Shown here piece after piece: positions 8,611 through 17,442 of a DNA stretch of 64,000 nt. Numbering within the stretch: position 1 is the first letter of the stretch; each line of letters opens with the position of its first letter. Source of the stretch: Actinomyces wuliandei (lineage in GTDB: Bacteria; Actinomycetota; Actinomycetes; Actinomycetales; Actinomycetaceae); assembly GCF_004010955.1 (NCBI RefSeq), contig NZ_CP025227.1:1984001-2048000 (forward strand), written 5' to 3'. The translations under genes were made by a program, and so were the position numbers. Below the pieces are notes generated by a model. It was not told where the DNA came from. It made no database searches and saw only the letters and a program-made list of their open reading frames with translations.

Positions 8611-9366
8611 TCACACCCGTAGCCCCAGGCCCCTCATACGGGAGACGGCGCCCTGGGACAGGACCGCGTGCATCTGCTCTGCCCCTGTGTCTCCCAGCAG
8701 CTCGGGGACCTGGGTCAACAGGCGTTGGAGGGTGCCGATCTCCTCGCCCACGACCCGGCGCCCCCACAGCCCCAACCTTGCGGCCAGCTGCGGGTCTCCC
8801 GCGATGGCGGAGTCCAGCTCTGCGGAGGCGTAGGTCCCGACCGGGTCCTGGGCCAGCTCGTCGATGAGGCCGGAGCGCAGGGGCTCGGGCAGGGAGTCGC
8901 ACAGCGCCATGCCGAAGTCCACGAGCAGCCCCAGGGCGAGGTAGGTCTTGGCCAGCCGCTCGAACCAGTCCAGGGGCCGTAGCCGCTCGTCAAGGTCCCC
9001 GAGCAGGCCCATAAAGCGCTCCACGGCCCCGTAGACCTCCACTCCGTGGGCGCCAGCCAGCTCCACGACACGATCGAAGGACGCGACCGCCTGGGCGCTC
9101 ATCCGCATCAGCGTCACCCGTGGCTCCATCCGAGGCGCCCTGTCGGCGTCCTTGGCGTAGCGCACGCACGCGGCGGTCCGCGAGAAGGCGACGACCCCGA
9201 CCACACTGAGCTCGTGCAGACCCACCTGGATACGACCGGACGGACCGGAGGCCCGATGGGAGGTTCCAGGTACCCCGCTCGGTACCCCGGTCCTGTCCCG
9301 TACCTCACCCGGCGCCCCACCAGGCGTCCCACCAGGCGTCCCGCTCCCGCTCGGAGTATCAGTCAT
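8611..9366 (-). CDS. Ferritin-like fold protein (MiaE-like superfamily)
   Basis: This 251-residue protein has a variable Gly/Pro-rich N-terminus (about 45 residues) followed by an all-helical region from about residue 85 to the end, including AQAVASFDRVVELAGAHG, DWFERLAKTYLALGLLVDFG and GRRVVGEEIGTLQRLL. This is the pattern of actinobacterial ferritin-like proteins distantly related to the tRNA hydroxylase MiaE; they are usually encoded next to an RhlE-like DEAD-box helicase, as here (divergent). The usual diiron E-x2-H motifs are not obvious, so enzymatic function is uncertain. I used the ATG at 9366; a GTG two codons earlier is possible. Confidence 0.72.
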   Translation of the reverse strand: MTDTPSGSGTPGGTPGGAPGEVRDRTGVPSGVPGTSHRASGPSGRIQVGLHELSVVGVVAFSRTAACVRYAKDADRAPRMEPRVTLMRMSAQAVASFDRVVELAGAHGVEVYGAVERFMGLLGDLDERLRPLDWFERLAKTYLALGLLVDFGMALCDSLPEPLRSGLIDELAQDPVGTYASAELDSAIAGDPQLAARLGLWGRRVVGEEIGTLQRLLTQVPELLGDTGAEQMHAVLSQGAVSRMRGLGLRV

Positions 9367-9628
9367 GAGCACAGGGTAGAGGAGGCGGGGTCGCCGGGCA
9401 GTCCGGGACGGGCTGGCTCCCCGTCAGCCCGCGCTGCCACGTGACATCAGACACGACACCGGGTCAATCACTGCCACCGCAGCGAAATCGTGCGGGTTTC
9501 CGGCTACCCTGGCTGGCAGCCGCCGACTGCTCGGTCCTCCCGGAGCCAGGCCTGCCGCCCGCCACCACGACCACTGTGCTCACCCACCGTGCTCACCGCG
9601 CGGGACGCAGCCCGACCACGCACACCGA

Positions 9629-9654
9629 GACAGTACCGATAGACAGTACAGATA
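9629..9654 (+). repeat. Tandem 13-bp repeat in the promoter region of the DEAD-box helicase gene
   Basis: Two adjacent copies of GACAGTACnGATA (12 of 13 bases identical) lie 23 bases before the helicase start. They sit in the 310-bp divergent region 9367-9676, in which I see no gene. They may be regulator binding sites or part of the 5' leader. Confidence 0.45.
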
Positions 9655-9676
9655 GTACGCCGAGACAAGGACACTT

Positions 9677-11566
9677 GTGACCGACGAGAACTGCACAGCC
9701 GCCGTGGACGCCACCGTGGACAACACCGTCGACAACGCCACGGACACCACCGTGGAGCCCCTGACCGCCCAGGCCGCGGCCCAGGTCTCAGCACCCGCCA
9801 CCGACACCACGGCCGGGGTCACCGAGACCCCCGGAGTCACCGGGATCATCGAGACGGTCGGCGCCCACGCGCCGGTCCTGGAGGAGTCCGTCCCGGACGT
9901 CACCGACGGCGAGGACACGCAGGCAGGCACGGAGACTGCGGCCCGCAGGACCTTTGCGGACCTGGGCGTCGAGCCTGAGATCTGCGACGCCCTGGCGGAC
10001 AAGGGCATCACCCACCCCTTCCCGATCCAGGCCCTGACCCTGCCTATTGCCCTCAAGGGGCAGGACATCATCGGCCAGGCCAAGACCGGTACGGGCAAGA
10101 CCCTCGGCTTCGGCATCCCGCTGCTCATGGATACCCTGGGCCCCGGTGAGGAGGGGTGGGACGAGGACCCGGCCTCGGGGTCTCCCCAGGCACTGGTCGT
10201 CCTGCCCACCCGTGAGCTGGCCAAGCAGGTGGCCGAGGAGCTGACCACCGCTGCCGCCAGGCGCACCGTGCGCATCATCCAGGTTTACGGCGGCCGCGCC
10301 TACGAGCCCCAGATCGAGGCCGTGGAGAAGGGGGCCGAGGTCGTGGTGGGCACACCGGGCCGACTCATCGACCTCATGGACCGCAGGGTGCTGGACCTGG
10401 CCCACGTCACCACTGTCGTCCTGGACGAGGCCGACGAGATGCTGGACCTGGGATTCCTGCCGGACGTGGAGAAGATCCTGTCTCGCACCCGGGCGGACCG
10501 CCACACCATGCTCTTCTCCGCCACGATGCCGGGGGCCGTGGTGGCCCTGGCCAGGCGGTACATGACCAGGCCCACCCACGTGCGTGCCCAGGACCCTGGT
10601 GACGACGGGATGACCGTCCAGACGGTCCAGCAGGTGGTCTACCGTACCCACGCCCTGAACAAGGTGGAGGTCATGGCCCGGATCCTCCAGGCCCGAGGGC
10701 GGGGCCGCACCATCGTCTTCGCCCGGACCAAGCGGACAGCCGCCCGCGTGGCCGAGGACCTGGCCTCACGCGGCTTCGCCACCGCCGCCCTCCACGGCGA
10801 CCTGGGTCAGGGGGCGCGTGAGCAGGCGTTGCGAGCCTTCCGCAAGGGCAAGGTGGACGTGCTGGTGGCCACCGACGTGGCGGCACGCGGTATCGACGTC
10901 GACGACGTCACCCACGTGGTCAACTACCAGTGCCCTGAGGACGAGAAGATCTACGTCCACCGTATCGGGCGCACCGGGCGGGCCGGGGGCTCGGGCACCG
11001 CCGTGACCTTCGTCGACTGGGACGACGTGCCCCGCTGGCGCCTGATCGCCAAGGCGCTGGGCCTGCCGGTCCAGGAGCCCGTGGAGACCTACCACACCAG
11101 CGACCACCTCTACACCGACCTGTCCGTGCCCCGGGAGGTCACCGGCAGGCTGCCGCGCGACCAGCGCACCCTGGCCGGGCTGGACGCGGAGGAGATCGAG
11201 GACCTCGGCGAGACCGGGAAGCGGGTACGCGAGGGCAGGGGTGACAGCAGGCAGCGAGGCCGTGGGGGCTCTCGCGGCCACTCCGACGGCCGTGCGGGGC
11301 AGGACGGCCGGGCCCGGCGCGGCCGGGGACGCCGCAGCGGGCAGGAGAGCAGCGCGCACGCAGCAGGTCGTGGTGGCGTGGGTAGCAGGCGTGCCCAGGA
11401 CCCGCGACGGCCGCCCCGGGCCGAGGAGGACGGCCCCAGCTCCTCGGCAGGCTCCGACGGGAGCACCGGAAGCTCAGGGGCCGAGCGTGCACAGGCAGCA
11501 GGGACGCCGCGCCGCAGGCGCACCCGTCGGCGCACACGCGGCGGCCGCCCTGCTGCCGAGCGCTGA
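9677..11566 (+). CDS. DEAD-box RNA helicase (RhlE/CshA-like)
   Basis: An ATP-dependent RNA helicase of 629 residues. An acidic, Thr/Asp-rich N-terminal extension of about 95 residues precedes the core. The motifs are all present: Q-motif FPIQALTLPIAL, I AKTGTGKT, Ia PTRELAKQ, Ib TPGRLID, II VLDEADEM, III SATMP, IV IVFARTK, V ARGIDVDDVTHVVNY and VI HRIGRTGRAG. The C-terminal tail (from about residue 510) is basic, rich in Arg and Gly, as in cold-shock or ribosome-assembly helicases that use the tail to hold RNA. The GTG start at 9677 is preceded by AAGGACA. It ends opposite the PHP gene with a strong hairpin between them. Confidence 0.93.
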   Translation: MTDENCTAAVDATVDNTVDNATDTTVEPLTAQAAAQVSAPATDTTAGVTETPGVTGIIETVGAHAPVLEESVPDVTDGEDTQAGTETAARRTFADLGVEPEICDALADKGITHPFPIQALTLPIALKGQDIIGQAKTGTGKTLGFGIPLLMDTLGPGEEGWDEDPASGSPQALVVLPTRELAKQVAEELTTAAARRTVRIIQVYGGRAYEPQIEAVEKGAEVVVGTPGRLIDLMDRRVLDLAHVTTVVLDEADEMLDLGFLPDVEKILSRTRADRHTMLFSATMPGAVVALARRYMTRPTHVRAQDPGDDGMTVQTVQQVVYRTHALNKVEVMARILQARGRGRTIVFARTKRTAARVAEDLASRGFATAALHGDLGQGAREQALRAFRKGKVDVLVATDVAARGIDVDDVTHVVNYQCPEDEKIYVHRIGRTGRAGGSGTAVTFVDWDDVPRWRLIAKALGLPVQEPVETYHTSDHLYTDLSVPREVTGRLPRDQRTLAGLDAEEIEDLGETGKRVREGRGDSRQRGRGGSRGHSDGRAGQDGRARRGRGRRSGQESSAHAAGRGGVGSRRAQDPRRPPRAEEDGPSSSAGSDGSTGSSGAERAQAAGTPRRRRTRRRTRGGRPAAER

Positions 11567-11635
11567 CTGCGAGCGCTGACTGACAGCCTGAGGCCCCACC
11601 CTCCGGGCCAGGTGCGCCGTCGGTCACCTGACGCC

Positions 11636-11672
11636 CAGGGCCTCGCCGGGGCACCTCGCCCCGGAGGCCCTG
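11636..11672. terminator. Bidirectional hairpin between convergent genes
   Basis: CAGGGCCTC and its complement GAGGCCCTG flank a second stem, CGGGGC/GCCCCG, with a 5-base loop and one two-base bulge; the combined stem is about 15 bp and very GC-rich. There is no U-tract, which is normal for actinobacterial terminators. It lies 70 bp after the helicase stop and 28 bp after the PHP gene stop. Confidence 0.65.
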
Positions 11673-11699
11673 ACCAGGCCTCTCAGGGTCCGGCCACGC

Positions 11700-12545
11700 T
11701 CAGGGCCTGACCAGGGGCAGCGCCCCCTCGTCGACCACCCGCTCCAGGAGCTCGGGAGGCATGAGGTTCTCCCCCAGCCGGTTGGGCTTGCCGGTGCCGT
11801 GGTAGTCCGAGGCGCCACTGGTGCCCAGCCCCAGGCGCCGAGCAAGGGCGCGGGCCTCCTCCCGCTGCCCGGGGCCGTGGTCGCGGTGGTCCACCTCCAG
11901 GGCGGCCAGGCCCGCCTCCGCCATCGCCGCGAAGGTCTGGTCGGGGACTAGACGACGCTGCCGGGAGGCAGCGCGAGGATGCGCCACCACCGGCACGCCC
12001 CCGGCTGCCCGGACCACCTGGCAGGCCTCGACGGCGTCCAGCGCCCAGTGCGGCACGTAGTAGGGCGAGCCGGTGGCCAGCGGTCCGGCAAAGACGGCGG
12101 ACCGGTCAGAAAAGGCCCCGCAGGCCACGAGCGCGTCAGCGATGTGGGGGCGCCCCACGACGGTGTCCTCACCGCACTGCTCCAGCACGTCCTGCCAGGT
12201 CACGGGGTAGTCCTCGCCCAGGAGCTCGACCATCCTCCGGGCGCGCAGCCCCCGCGACTGGCGGGAGCGCCGCAAAGCGGCGGACAGGGTCGGGTCGTCC
12301 TCACGGTGGAGGTAGGCCAGCAGGTGGAGGGTCACCCCCTCACTGGCGCAGGAGACCTCCGTGCCCCGCAGCAGCACCACGCCCGTGCGGGCCACGGCCC
12401 GCGCCGCCCGCTCCCACCCGGCGGTGGTGTCGTGGTCGGTAAGGCCGACGACGTCCAGGCCGGCCGCAGCAGCGGCCTCCATGAGCCGCTCCGGCGTGTC
12501 GGTCCCGTCGGAGCAGGTCGAGTGGGTGTGGGGGTCGATGCGCAC
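11700..12545 (-). CDS. PHP-domain phosphoesterase (RNase AM/YciV-like)
   Basis: This 281-residue protein has the PHP metal motifs in order: HTHSTCSDG near the N-terminus, GLTDHDT near residue 37, GRPHIADAL near 135, and a terminal ASDYHG. Single-domain PHP proteins of this family are phosphoesterases; the E. coli homologue acts on 3',5'-bisphosphate and short RNA ends. Here the start is GTG at 12545. It is convergent with the helicase gene and divergent from the oxidoreductase. The precise substrate cannot be read from the sequence. Confidence 0.85.
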   Translation of the reverse strand: MRIDPHTHSTCSDGTDTPERLMEAAAAAGLDVVGLTDHDTTAGWERAARAVARTGVVLLRGTEVSCASEGVTLHLLAYLHREDDPTLSAALRRSRQSRGLRARRMVELLGEDYPVTWQDVLEQCGEDTVVGRPHIADALVACGAFSDRSAVFAGPLATGSPYYVPHWALDAVEACQVVRAAGGVPVVAHPRAASRQRRLVPDQTFAAMAEAGLAALEVDHRDHGPGQREEARALARRLGLGTSGASDYHGTGKPNRLGENLMPPELLERVVDEGALPLVRP

Positions 12546-12693
12546 CCGTCCAGTCTAGGCAGACGCCGCTACGGTCTTGGCCCGGCCCTGAGGCCTCGCG
12601 CGGCGGCCCCAGGGCGGGGTCACGACCGGCCGGGCGCAGGCCAGGGGGACCTGAGGCCCCCACGCCACCGGGAGACAGTGGAAGACTTCTCCC

Positions 12694-13857
12694 ATGGTTC
12701 CCTCCTCAGCCCCAGACCTCCCGGCAGCCGACCCGCGCCAGGTCCCGGTGCGCTTCGGCGTCGTCGGTGCCGGATTCATCGCCCGGTGGTTCGCCGAGGC
12801 AGTCGCCCAGGAGCCCGGCGCACAGATCGTCGCGGTGACCTCCGCCCGGGCCGAGCGCGCTGCCGCCTTCGCCAGGGAGCACGGCGTGGGCTCCTCCTAC
12901 GCCAGCCTGGCACAGATGCTCCGGGCACACGGGCCCGGCAGCGAGCAGCCGGTGGACGTGGTCTACGTGGGCTCCCCCAACGCCTTCCACGCCGAGCACA
13001 CGATCACCGCCCTGGAGGCGGGGTTCCACGTCCTGGTGGAGAAGCCCTTCGCCCTGACCGTCGCCCAGGCCCAGGCAATGGCTCAGGCGGCTCGGGAGGC
13101 GGACCGCTTCCTCATGGAGGCCTGGCTGTCCGCCCACGAGCCGGGCGTGGCCAGGCTGCGCGAGACCCTGCCCCGCATGGGGCGGCTGCGCCGCGCGGTG
13201 CTGGTCAAGGAGCAGCGCTCCTCCCGGCTGGACGCCTACCGGGCCGGGGAGAACCCGCCCGCCTTCGACCCGGCGGCAGGCGGAGGCTCCCTCATGGACC
13301 TGGCGGTCTACCCCGTCAGCCTGGCCATCCACCTGTTCGGCACGCCGGACCGGGTCACCGCCACCGGCCACCTCCTGGACTCCGGCGCCGACTCCCACGG
13401 CACGGTGGTCCTCACCTACGACCACGGCGAGAGCAGCGGCCTGGAGGTTGTGTGCACCCACTCCAAGACCTCACCGGCCGGGGCCGACTCCTTCATCGCC
13501 TCCGAGCAGGACGTGCTGGTCATGGACGACTGCCAGTGGCCCCAGCGCATCGAGCTGCGTGGACCAGCGGCCAGCAGCTCCCTCAACGGCCTCACCGGGG
13601 ACAACGGCAGGGGCACGGCCAGGCACGGTGGCAGGGGCACCGGTACCCAGGCAGCCTTCCAGGACCTGTCCGTGCAGCGCCACGGCCCGGCGCTGGGCTA
13701 CGAGCTGGCTGAGGTCTGCCGACTGGTGCGCTCCGGCGCGAGAGGCTCCGGCCTGCACCCCGTCTACGCCTCCATCACCGCTGTGGACGTCCTGGCCCAG
13801 GCCCGCGCCCAGGTCAGGGTGCGGTTCCCCGCCGACGACCCGGACCAGTCCGGCTAG
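12694..13857 (+). CDS. Gfo/Idh/MocA-family oxidoreductase
   Basis: A 387-residue NAD(P)-dependent oxidoreductase. The Rossmann fold carries FGVVGAGFIARWFAEAV at residues 18-34, and the family motif EKPFALT is present near residue 117. The C-terminal domain has the expected alpha/beta fold with GGGSLMDLAVYPVS. These enzymes oxidise or isomerise sugars, inositols and related compounds. No sugar-specific neighbour is present, so the substrate is unknown. A low-complexity insertion of Gly/Arg/Thr occurs around residues 300-320. It starts at the ATG at 12694 and stands alone, with the PHP gene divergent upstream. Confidence 0.87.
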   Translation: MVPSSAPDLPAADPRQVPVRFGVVGAGFIARWFAEAVAQEPGAQIVAVTSARAERAAAFAREHGVGSSYASLAQMLRAHGPGSEQPVDVVYVGSPNAFHAEHTITALEAGFHVLVEKPFALTVAQAQAMAQAAREADRFLMEAWLSAHEPGVARLRETLPRMGRLRRAVLVKEQRSSRLDAYRAGENPPAFDPAAGGGSLMDLAVYPVSLAIHLFGTPDRVTATGHLLDSGADSHGTVVLTYDHGESSGLEVVCTHSKTSPAGADSFIASEQDVLVMDDCQWPQRIELRGPAASSSLNGLTGDNGRGTARHGGRGTGTQAAFQDLSVQRHGPALGYELAEVCRLVRSGARGSGLHPVYASITAVDVLAQARAQVRVRFPADDPDQSG

Positions 13858-13967
13858 CACGTCTGGCCACCACGGTCTCCACAGCCCCCCTGGCCGCCCT
13901 CCCCCGACCGCCGCCTGACCATCCTCCCCGGCCGTCCTCTCCGGCATCGTGGTGGCATGATGGGGGC

Positions 13968-15632
13968 ATGACGGACACCTCCCCGCCCCCGGCTCCCGCG
14001 ACGGCCCCCACCCCTGCGAGTCCGTCCGGGCACGGCACCGGTGCCGCTGTGGACGACAGCCCCCGCCCCGAGGCGTCCCAACCCCTGGCCCAGCGCGGGG
14101 ACAACCGGTCCCGTCGGCCGGACAACCAGGCCTTCCGTGACTTCATCGCCTCCGGGTGGGGCCCCAGGTCCCACGACCTGCCCGCCCCCCTGCCCGCCGC
14201 CCCCTGGGCCGCAGCACGCAGGCAGCGCCTGGGCCAGCTCTTCCCGGGCGAGCGGCTGGTGCTGCCCGCCGGGACCCTCCAGGTGCGCAACAACGACTGC
14301 GACTACCGGTTCCGCCCCCACAGCGCCTTCGCCCACCTGGTTGGCACCGGGACGGACTTCGAGCCGGACGCCGTGCTGGTCCTAGAGCCCCTGGCAGGCT
14401 CCCACGCTGTAGCCCGGGCAGAGGGCGCCCAAGCAGGCGCCCAGACCGCCGCCACCCACGAGGCGGTCCTGTACTTCCGCCCCCGCGCCTCCCGCAGCTC
14501 GGAGGAGTTCTACGCCAGCGCGCGCTACGGGGAGCTGTGGGTCGGTGCCCGCCCGTCCCTGGAGGAGGTGGAGGCAGCCACCGGTATCCGCTGCGCCCCC
14601 ATCGACACCCTGGGTGACGCCTTGGCCAGGGACGCAGGCCCGGGCTCGGTGCGGCTTCGGGTGCTCGCTGAGGCGGACCCGGCTATCACCGCCCTGGTCG
14701 CAGCGACTCGTCAGGCGGCTGGGCTGCCTGGGGACCAGGAGGCACAGAACCTTGACGACCGCCTCGCGGAGGCAGCCAGCGAGCTGAGGCTGCGCAAGGA
14801 CGCCTGGGAGGTCAGCCAGCTCCGGGCCGCGGTAGAGGCCACCAGAGCGGGGCTGGAGGACCTCATCCGCTCACTGCCCAGGGCTGTCAGGCACCGACGG
14901 GGCGAGCGCGTCCTGGAGGGGGCCTTCGCCGCCCGCGCGCGGGAGGAGGGCAACGGCCTGGGCTACGACACCATCGCGGCGGCAGGCAACCACGCCAACA
15001 CCCTGCACTGGATCGCCAACGACGGCCCGGTGCGCCCCGGGGACCTCGTCCTGGTGGATGCCGGGGTGGAGGCGGACTCCCTCTACACCGCCGACGTCAC
15101 CCGTACCCTCCCGGTGGACGGCCGCTTCACCGAGCCGCAGCGCCGTGTCTACCAGGCGGTCCTGGACGCCGCCGACGCCGCCTTCGCCCGGGCCAGCGAG
15201 CCGGGCTGCCGCTTCAGGGACGTCCACGCCGCCGCCATGGAGGTGATCGCCGACCGCCTGGAGCGGTGGGGCCTGCTGCCTGAGGGGGTCAGCGCCCAGG
15301 ACTCCCTGGCCCCCGAGGGCCAGTACCACCGCCGCTGGATGGTGCACGGCACCAGCCACCACCTGGGCCTGGACGTCCACGACTGCGCCCAGGCCCGGCG
15401 TGAGACCTCCGTGGACGCCGTGCTGGAGCCGGGGATGTGCTTCACCATCGAGCCGGGGCTGTACTTCCGCTCCGACGACCTGCTGGTCCCAGCCGAGCTG
15501 CGTGGCACCGGGGTGCGTATCGAGGACGACGTGGTGGTGCGTGAGGACGGCCGGGTGGAGTCCCTGACCGCAGGCATCCCCCGCACAGTGCCTGAGGTGG
15601 AGGAGTGGGTGAGCAGCCTCCTGAGGGGGTAG
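13968..15632 (+). CDS. Xaa-Pro aminopeptidase (M24B, aminopeptidase P)
   Basis: This 554-residue metallopeptidase removes N-terminal residues ahead of proline. The creatinase/aminopeptidase N-terminal domain covers about residues 50-250, and the pita-bread catalytic domain follows. The five metal ligands can be placed: Asp in LVDAGVEAD, Asp in TADVTRTLPVDG, His in HGTSHHLGLDVHD, Glu in TIEPGLYF and Glu in GTGVRIEDDVVV. The first 50 residues are Pro/Ser-rich and probably disordered. The protein has no signal peptide and is cytoplasmic. The ATG at 13968 is the first good start; AGGGGGC is upstream. Confidence 0.92.
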   Translation: MTDTSPPPAPATAPTPASPSGHGTGAAVDDSPRPEASQPLAQRGDNRSRRPDNQAFRDFIASGWGPRSHDLPAPLPAAPWAAARRQRLGQLFPGERLVLPAGTLQVRNNDCDYRFRPHSAFAHLVGTGTDFEPDAVLVLEPLAGSHAVARAEGAQAGAQTAATHEAVLYFRPRASRSSEEFYASARYGELWVGARPSLEEVEAATGIRCAPIDTLGDALARDAGPGSVRLRVLAEADPAITALVAATRQAAGLPGDQEAQNLDDRLAEAASELRLRKDAWEVSQLRAAVEATRAGLEDLIRSLPRAVRHRRGERVLEGAFAARAREEGNGLGYDTIAAAGNHANTLHWIANDGPVRPGDLVLVDAGVEADSLYTADVTRTLPVDGRFTEPQRRVYQAVLDAADAAFARASEPGCRFRDVHAAAMEVIADRLERWGLLPEGVSAQDSLAPEGQYHRRWMVHGTSHHLGLDVHDCAQARRETSVDAVLEPGMCFTIEPGLYFRSDDLLVPAELRGTGVRIEDDVVVREDGRVESLTAGIPRTVPEVEEWVSSLLRG

Positions 15633-15651
15633 GCCGGGCGGCGCCGCGCCA

Positions 15652-15670
15652 CCTTAAAGCCGTCTTAAGG
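15652..15670. repeat. Inverted repeat CCTTAA-n7-TTAAGG
   Basis: A 6-bp palindromic stem with a 7-base spacer lies 20 bp after the aminopeptidase stop and 40 bp before the ArsR promoter. It is AT-rich, unlike the GC-rich terminators nearby. It may be an operator or a weak terminator; neither is proven. Confidence 0.4.
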
Positions 15671-15710
15671 GGGCTACCCCACACCTGCCCCCCGTCCGGC
15701 GGCCACCCTC

Positions 15711-15741
15711 TTGACATTACTTCGCTACTCACCGATATCAT
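15711..15741 (+). promoter_or_regulatory. Consensus promoter; probable leaderless start for arsR-type gene
   Basis: TTGACA at 15711-15716 is a perfect -35 box and TATCAT at 15736-15741 matches the -10 consensus at five of six positions, with a 19-base spacer. A transcript would begin about seven bases after the -10 box, that is at the ATG at 15748 itself. The mRNA is therefore likely to lack a 5' leader, and no Shine-Dalgarno sequence is seen. The repressor it drives probably binds here. Confidence 0.6.
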
Positions 15742-15747
15742 CGTCGT

Positions 15748-16179
15748 ATGCCGATTGTTCATGGCCTGCTTCCCACCGACGTCACCAATGACGAGGCAGC
15801 CGTCCACGCCGTGGCAGACCTGGCTGCCCTCCTCTCCACGCTGGGCGACCCGACCCGCCTGGCCATCCTGAGCCACCTGCGCGGAGGAGAGCACCGGGTG
15901 GGCGAGCTTGCCCAGCACCTGGGCCTGGCCCAGTCGACGGTCTCCCAGCACCTGGCCGTCCTGCGGGCTGCGGGCCTGATCTCGACCCACAGCCACGGCC
16001 GGGCGCACGTCAGCACCCTGGAGCACCCCGACGAGCTCGCCGCGCTGCTGGTCACCGCTGCGGCACTCAGCCGGTCAGCGGCGGCTGCCCAAAAGACCAC
16101 AGGCGCTGCAGACACCACGGACACCGTAGGCGCCACGGACACCGCAGACACCACGGATGCTGTCCAGGAGGCACCGTGA
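15748..16179 (+). CDS. ArsR/SmtB-family metal-sensing repressor
   Basis: A 143-residue winged-helix repressor that is expected to release DNA when it binds metal. The domain spans residues 20-115: LLSTLGDPTRLAILSHL leads in, and the recognition helix is GLAQSTVSQHLAVLRAAGLI. His and acidic residues in THSHGRAHVSTLEHPDE could bind metal, but no ELCVCDL-type cysteine motif is present. The last 30 residues are low-complexity Thr/Asp/Ala. The stop overlaps the GTG start of the cation efflux gene by 4 nt, so this is a metal-responsive efflux operon. Zinc, cobalt or nickel is most likely given the partner; the specific metal is not determinable. Confidence 0.88.
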   Translation: MPIVHGLLPTDVTNDEAAVHAVADLAALLSTLGDPTRLAILSHLRGGEHRVGELAQHLGLAQSTVSQHLAVLRAAGLISTHSHGRAHVSTLEHPDELAALLVTAAALSRSAAAAQKTTGAADTTDTVGATDTADTTDAVQEAP

Positions 16180-17372
16180 CTCCTGAGAGGACCCCTGAGA
16201 CTTCTCCCCAGCAGACTCCGGAGAAGACGCCTGGACCCGCTCCTGAGCAGTCGCCTGGGCCGACGACCGGGACAGCCCCGGGAGCCCGCTACCACCACCA
16301 GGACACCCCCTGCCGCTCGGACCTCCCGTCTGGCTGCCACAGCAACCGCCCCGACGGCGCCGACCAGCACGACCACAGCAGTCACGGCAGCCGTGACAGG
16401 CGTCGCAGCCACAGCAGCACCGGCGACGACGCTGGCCACGACACCAGCCACAGCAGCCACCACGCCGCCAACCACCACGACCACACTGCGGGCGCCTCCC
16501 GGGGGCGGCTCGCTACCGCCCTGGGGCTGACCGCCACCATCCTCCTCGCCGAGGTCGTCACCGCCCACCTCACCGGCTCTCTGGCGCTGCTGGCCGACGC
16601 CGGGCACATGCTGACCGACACCGCAGGCCTGGTCATGGCCCTGGTCGCCGCGCACCTGTCGACCCGGCCCCGCACCGACCGCTCCACCTGGGGGCTGCGG
16701 CGCGCCGAGGTCCTGGGCGCGGGGCTCCAGGCAGGCATGCTCGCCGTCGTCGGCCTCCTCGTCGGCGTGCGGGCGCTGGGGGCGCTGCTCGGCGGCGCGC
16801 AGGTCGAGGCCCCAGGCATGCTGGTCATGGGTGTGGTCGGGCTGGTAGCCAACGTGGTGTCGCTCGGCGTCCTGGCGCGAGGACGGGAGGACAGCCTCAA
16901 CATGCGTGCCGCCTTCCTGGAGGTGGCCAACGACGCCCTGGGCAGCCTGGGAGTCATCGTGGCCGCCGCCGTCGTGGCGACTACGGGGTGGACCGGTGCG
17001 GACGCGGTCGCCTCCCTGGTCATCGTGGCGCTCATCGTCCCCAGGGCCGCCGCCCTGCTGCGCGCCACGGGCAGCGTCCTCATGGAGCGGGTCCCCTCCG
17101 AGCTCGACCTGGCCGAGGTCCGCGGCCACCTGCGCTCGGTGGAGCACGTCGAGGAGGTCCACGACCTGCACGCCTGGACAGTGGCCTCCGGGCTGGCGGT
17201 GCTGACGGCGCACGTCGTGGTCAGGGACCAGTGCCTGCGCGACGGGCACGCCGAGCAGATCCTCCACTCCCTCCAGGAGTGCGTCACCAGCCACTTCCCC
17301 GTGCGCATCGAGCACGCGACCTTCCAGGTCGAGCCCGCCCGGCACCGCGACCACGAGCACCTGGGACACTAG
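16176..17372 (+). CDS. Cation diffusion facilitator (CzcD-like) metal exporter
   Basis: This 398-residue inner-membrane protein exchanges protons for divalent metal. About 110 residues at the N-terminus are hydrophilic and very His-rich (clusters such as HSSHHAANHHDH), a cytoplasmic metal-binding loop. Six membrane segments follow. The first site carries H-x3-D in ADAGHMLTDTAG. The second site reads EVANDALGS where many CzcD proteins have HVLGDxLGS, so a Glu replaces the His ligand. The C-terminal dimerisation domain ends the protein with HVxxD-like LHAWTVASG. It is translationally coupled to the ArsR-type repressor upstream. Confidence 0.9.
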   Translation: MTPERTPETSPQQTPEKTPGPAPEQSPGPTTGTAPGARYHHQDTPCRSDLPSGCHSNRPDGADQHDHSSHGSRDRRRSHSSTGDDAGHDTSHSSHHAANHHDHTAGASRGRLATALGLTATILLAEVVTAHLTGSLALLADAGHMLTDTAGLVMALVAAHLSTRPRTDRSTWGLRRAEVLGAGLQAGMLAVVGLLVGVRALGALLGGAQVEAPGMLVMGVVGLVANVVSLGVLARGREDSLNMRAAFLEVANDALGSLGVIVAAAVVATTGWTGADAVASLVIVALIVPRAAALLRATGSVLMERVPSELDLAEVRGHLRSVEHVEEVHDLHAWTVASGLAVLTAHVVVRDQCLRDGHAEQILHSLQECVTSHFPVRIEHATFQVEPARHRDHEHLGH

Positions 17373-17386
17373 GTCACAGTGGCACA

Positions 17387-17414
17387 CAGTCACGGCCCTT
17401 CAGTCACGGCCCTT
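17387..17414. repeat. Perfect tandem 14-bp repeat
   Basis: CAGTCACGGCCCTT occurs twice back to back in the 70-bp gap between the convergent cation efflux and TIM-barrel genes. No hairpin is formed. It may be a simple duplication. Confidence 0.6.
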
Positions 17415-17442
17415 ACGGCAGACAGGCCAGGACGAGCCGGAC

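Noticed and set aside
8359..8622. 87-codon ORF at the right edge of the island
   Set aside because: No ribosome binding site, no family resemblance, and it ends in an antisense overlap with the ferritin-like gene.
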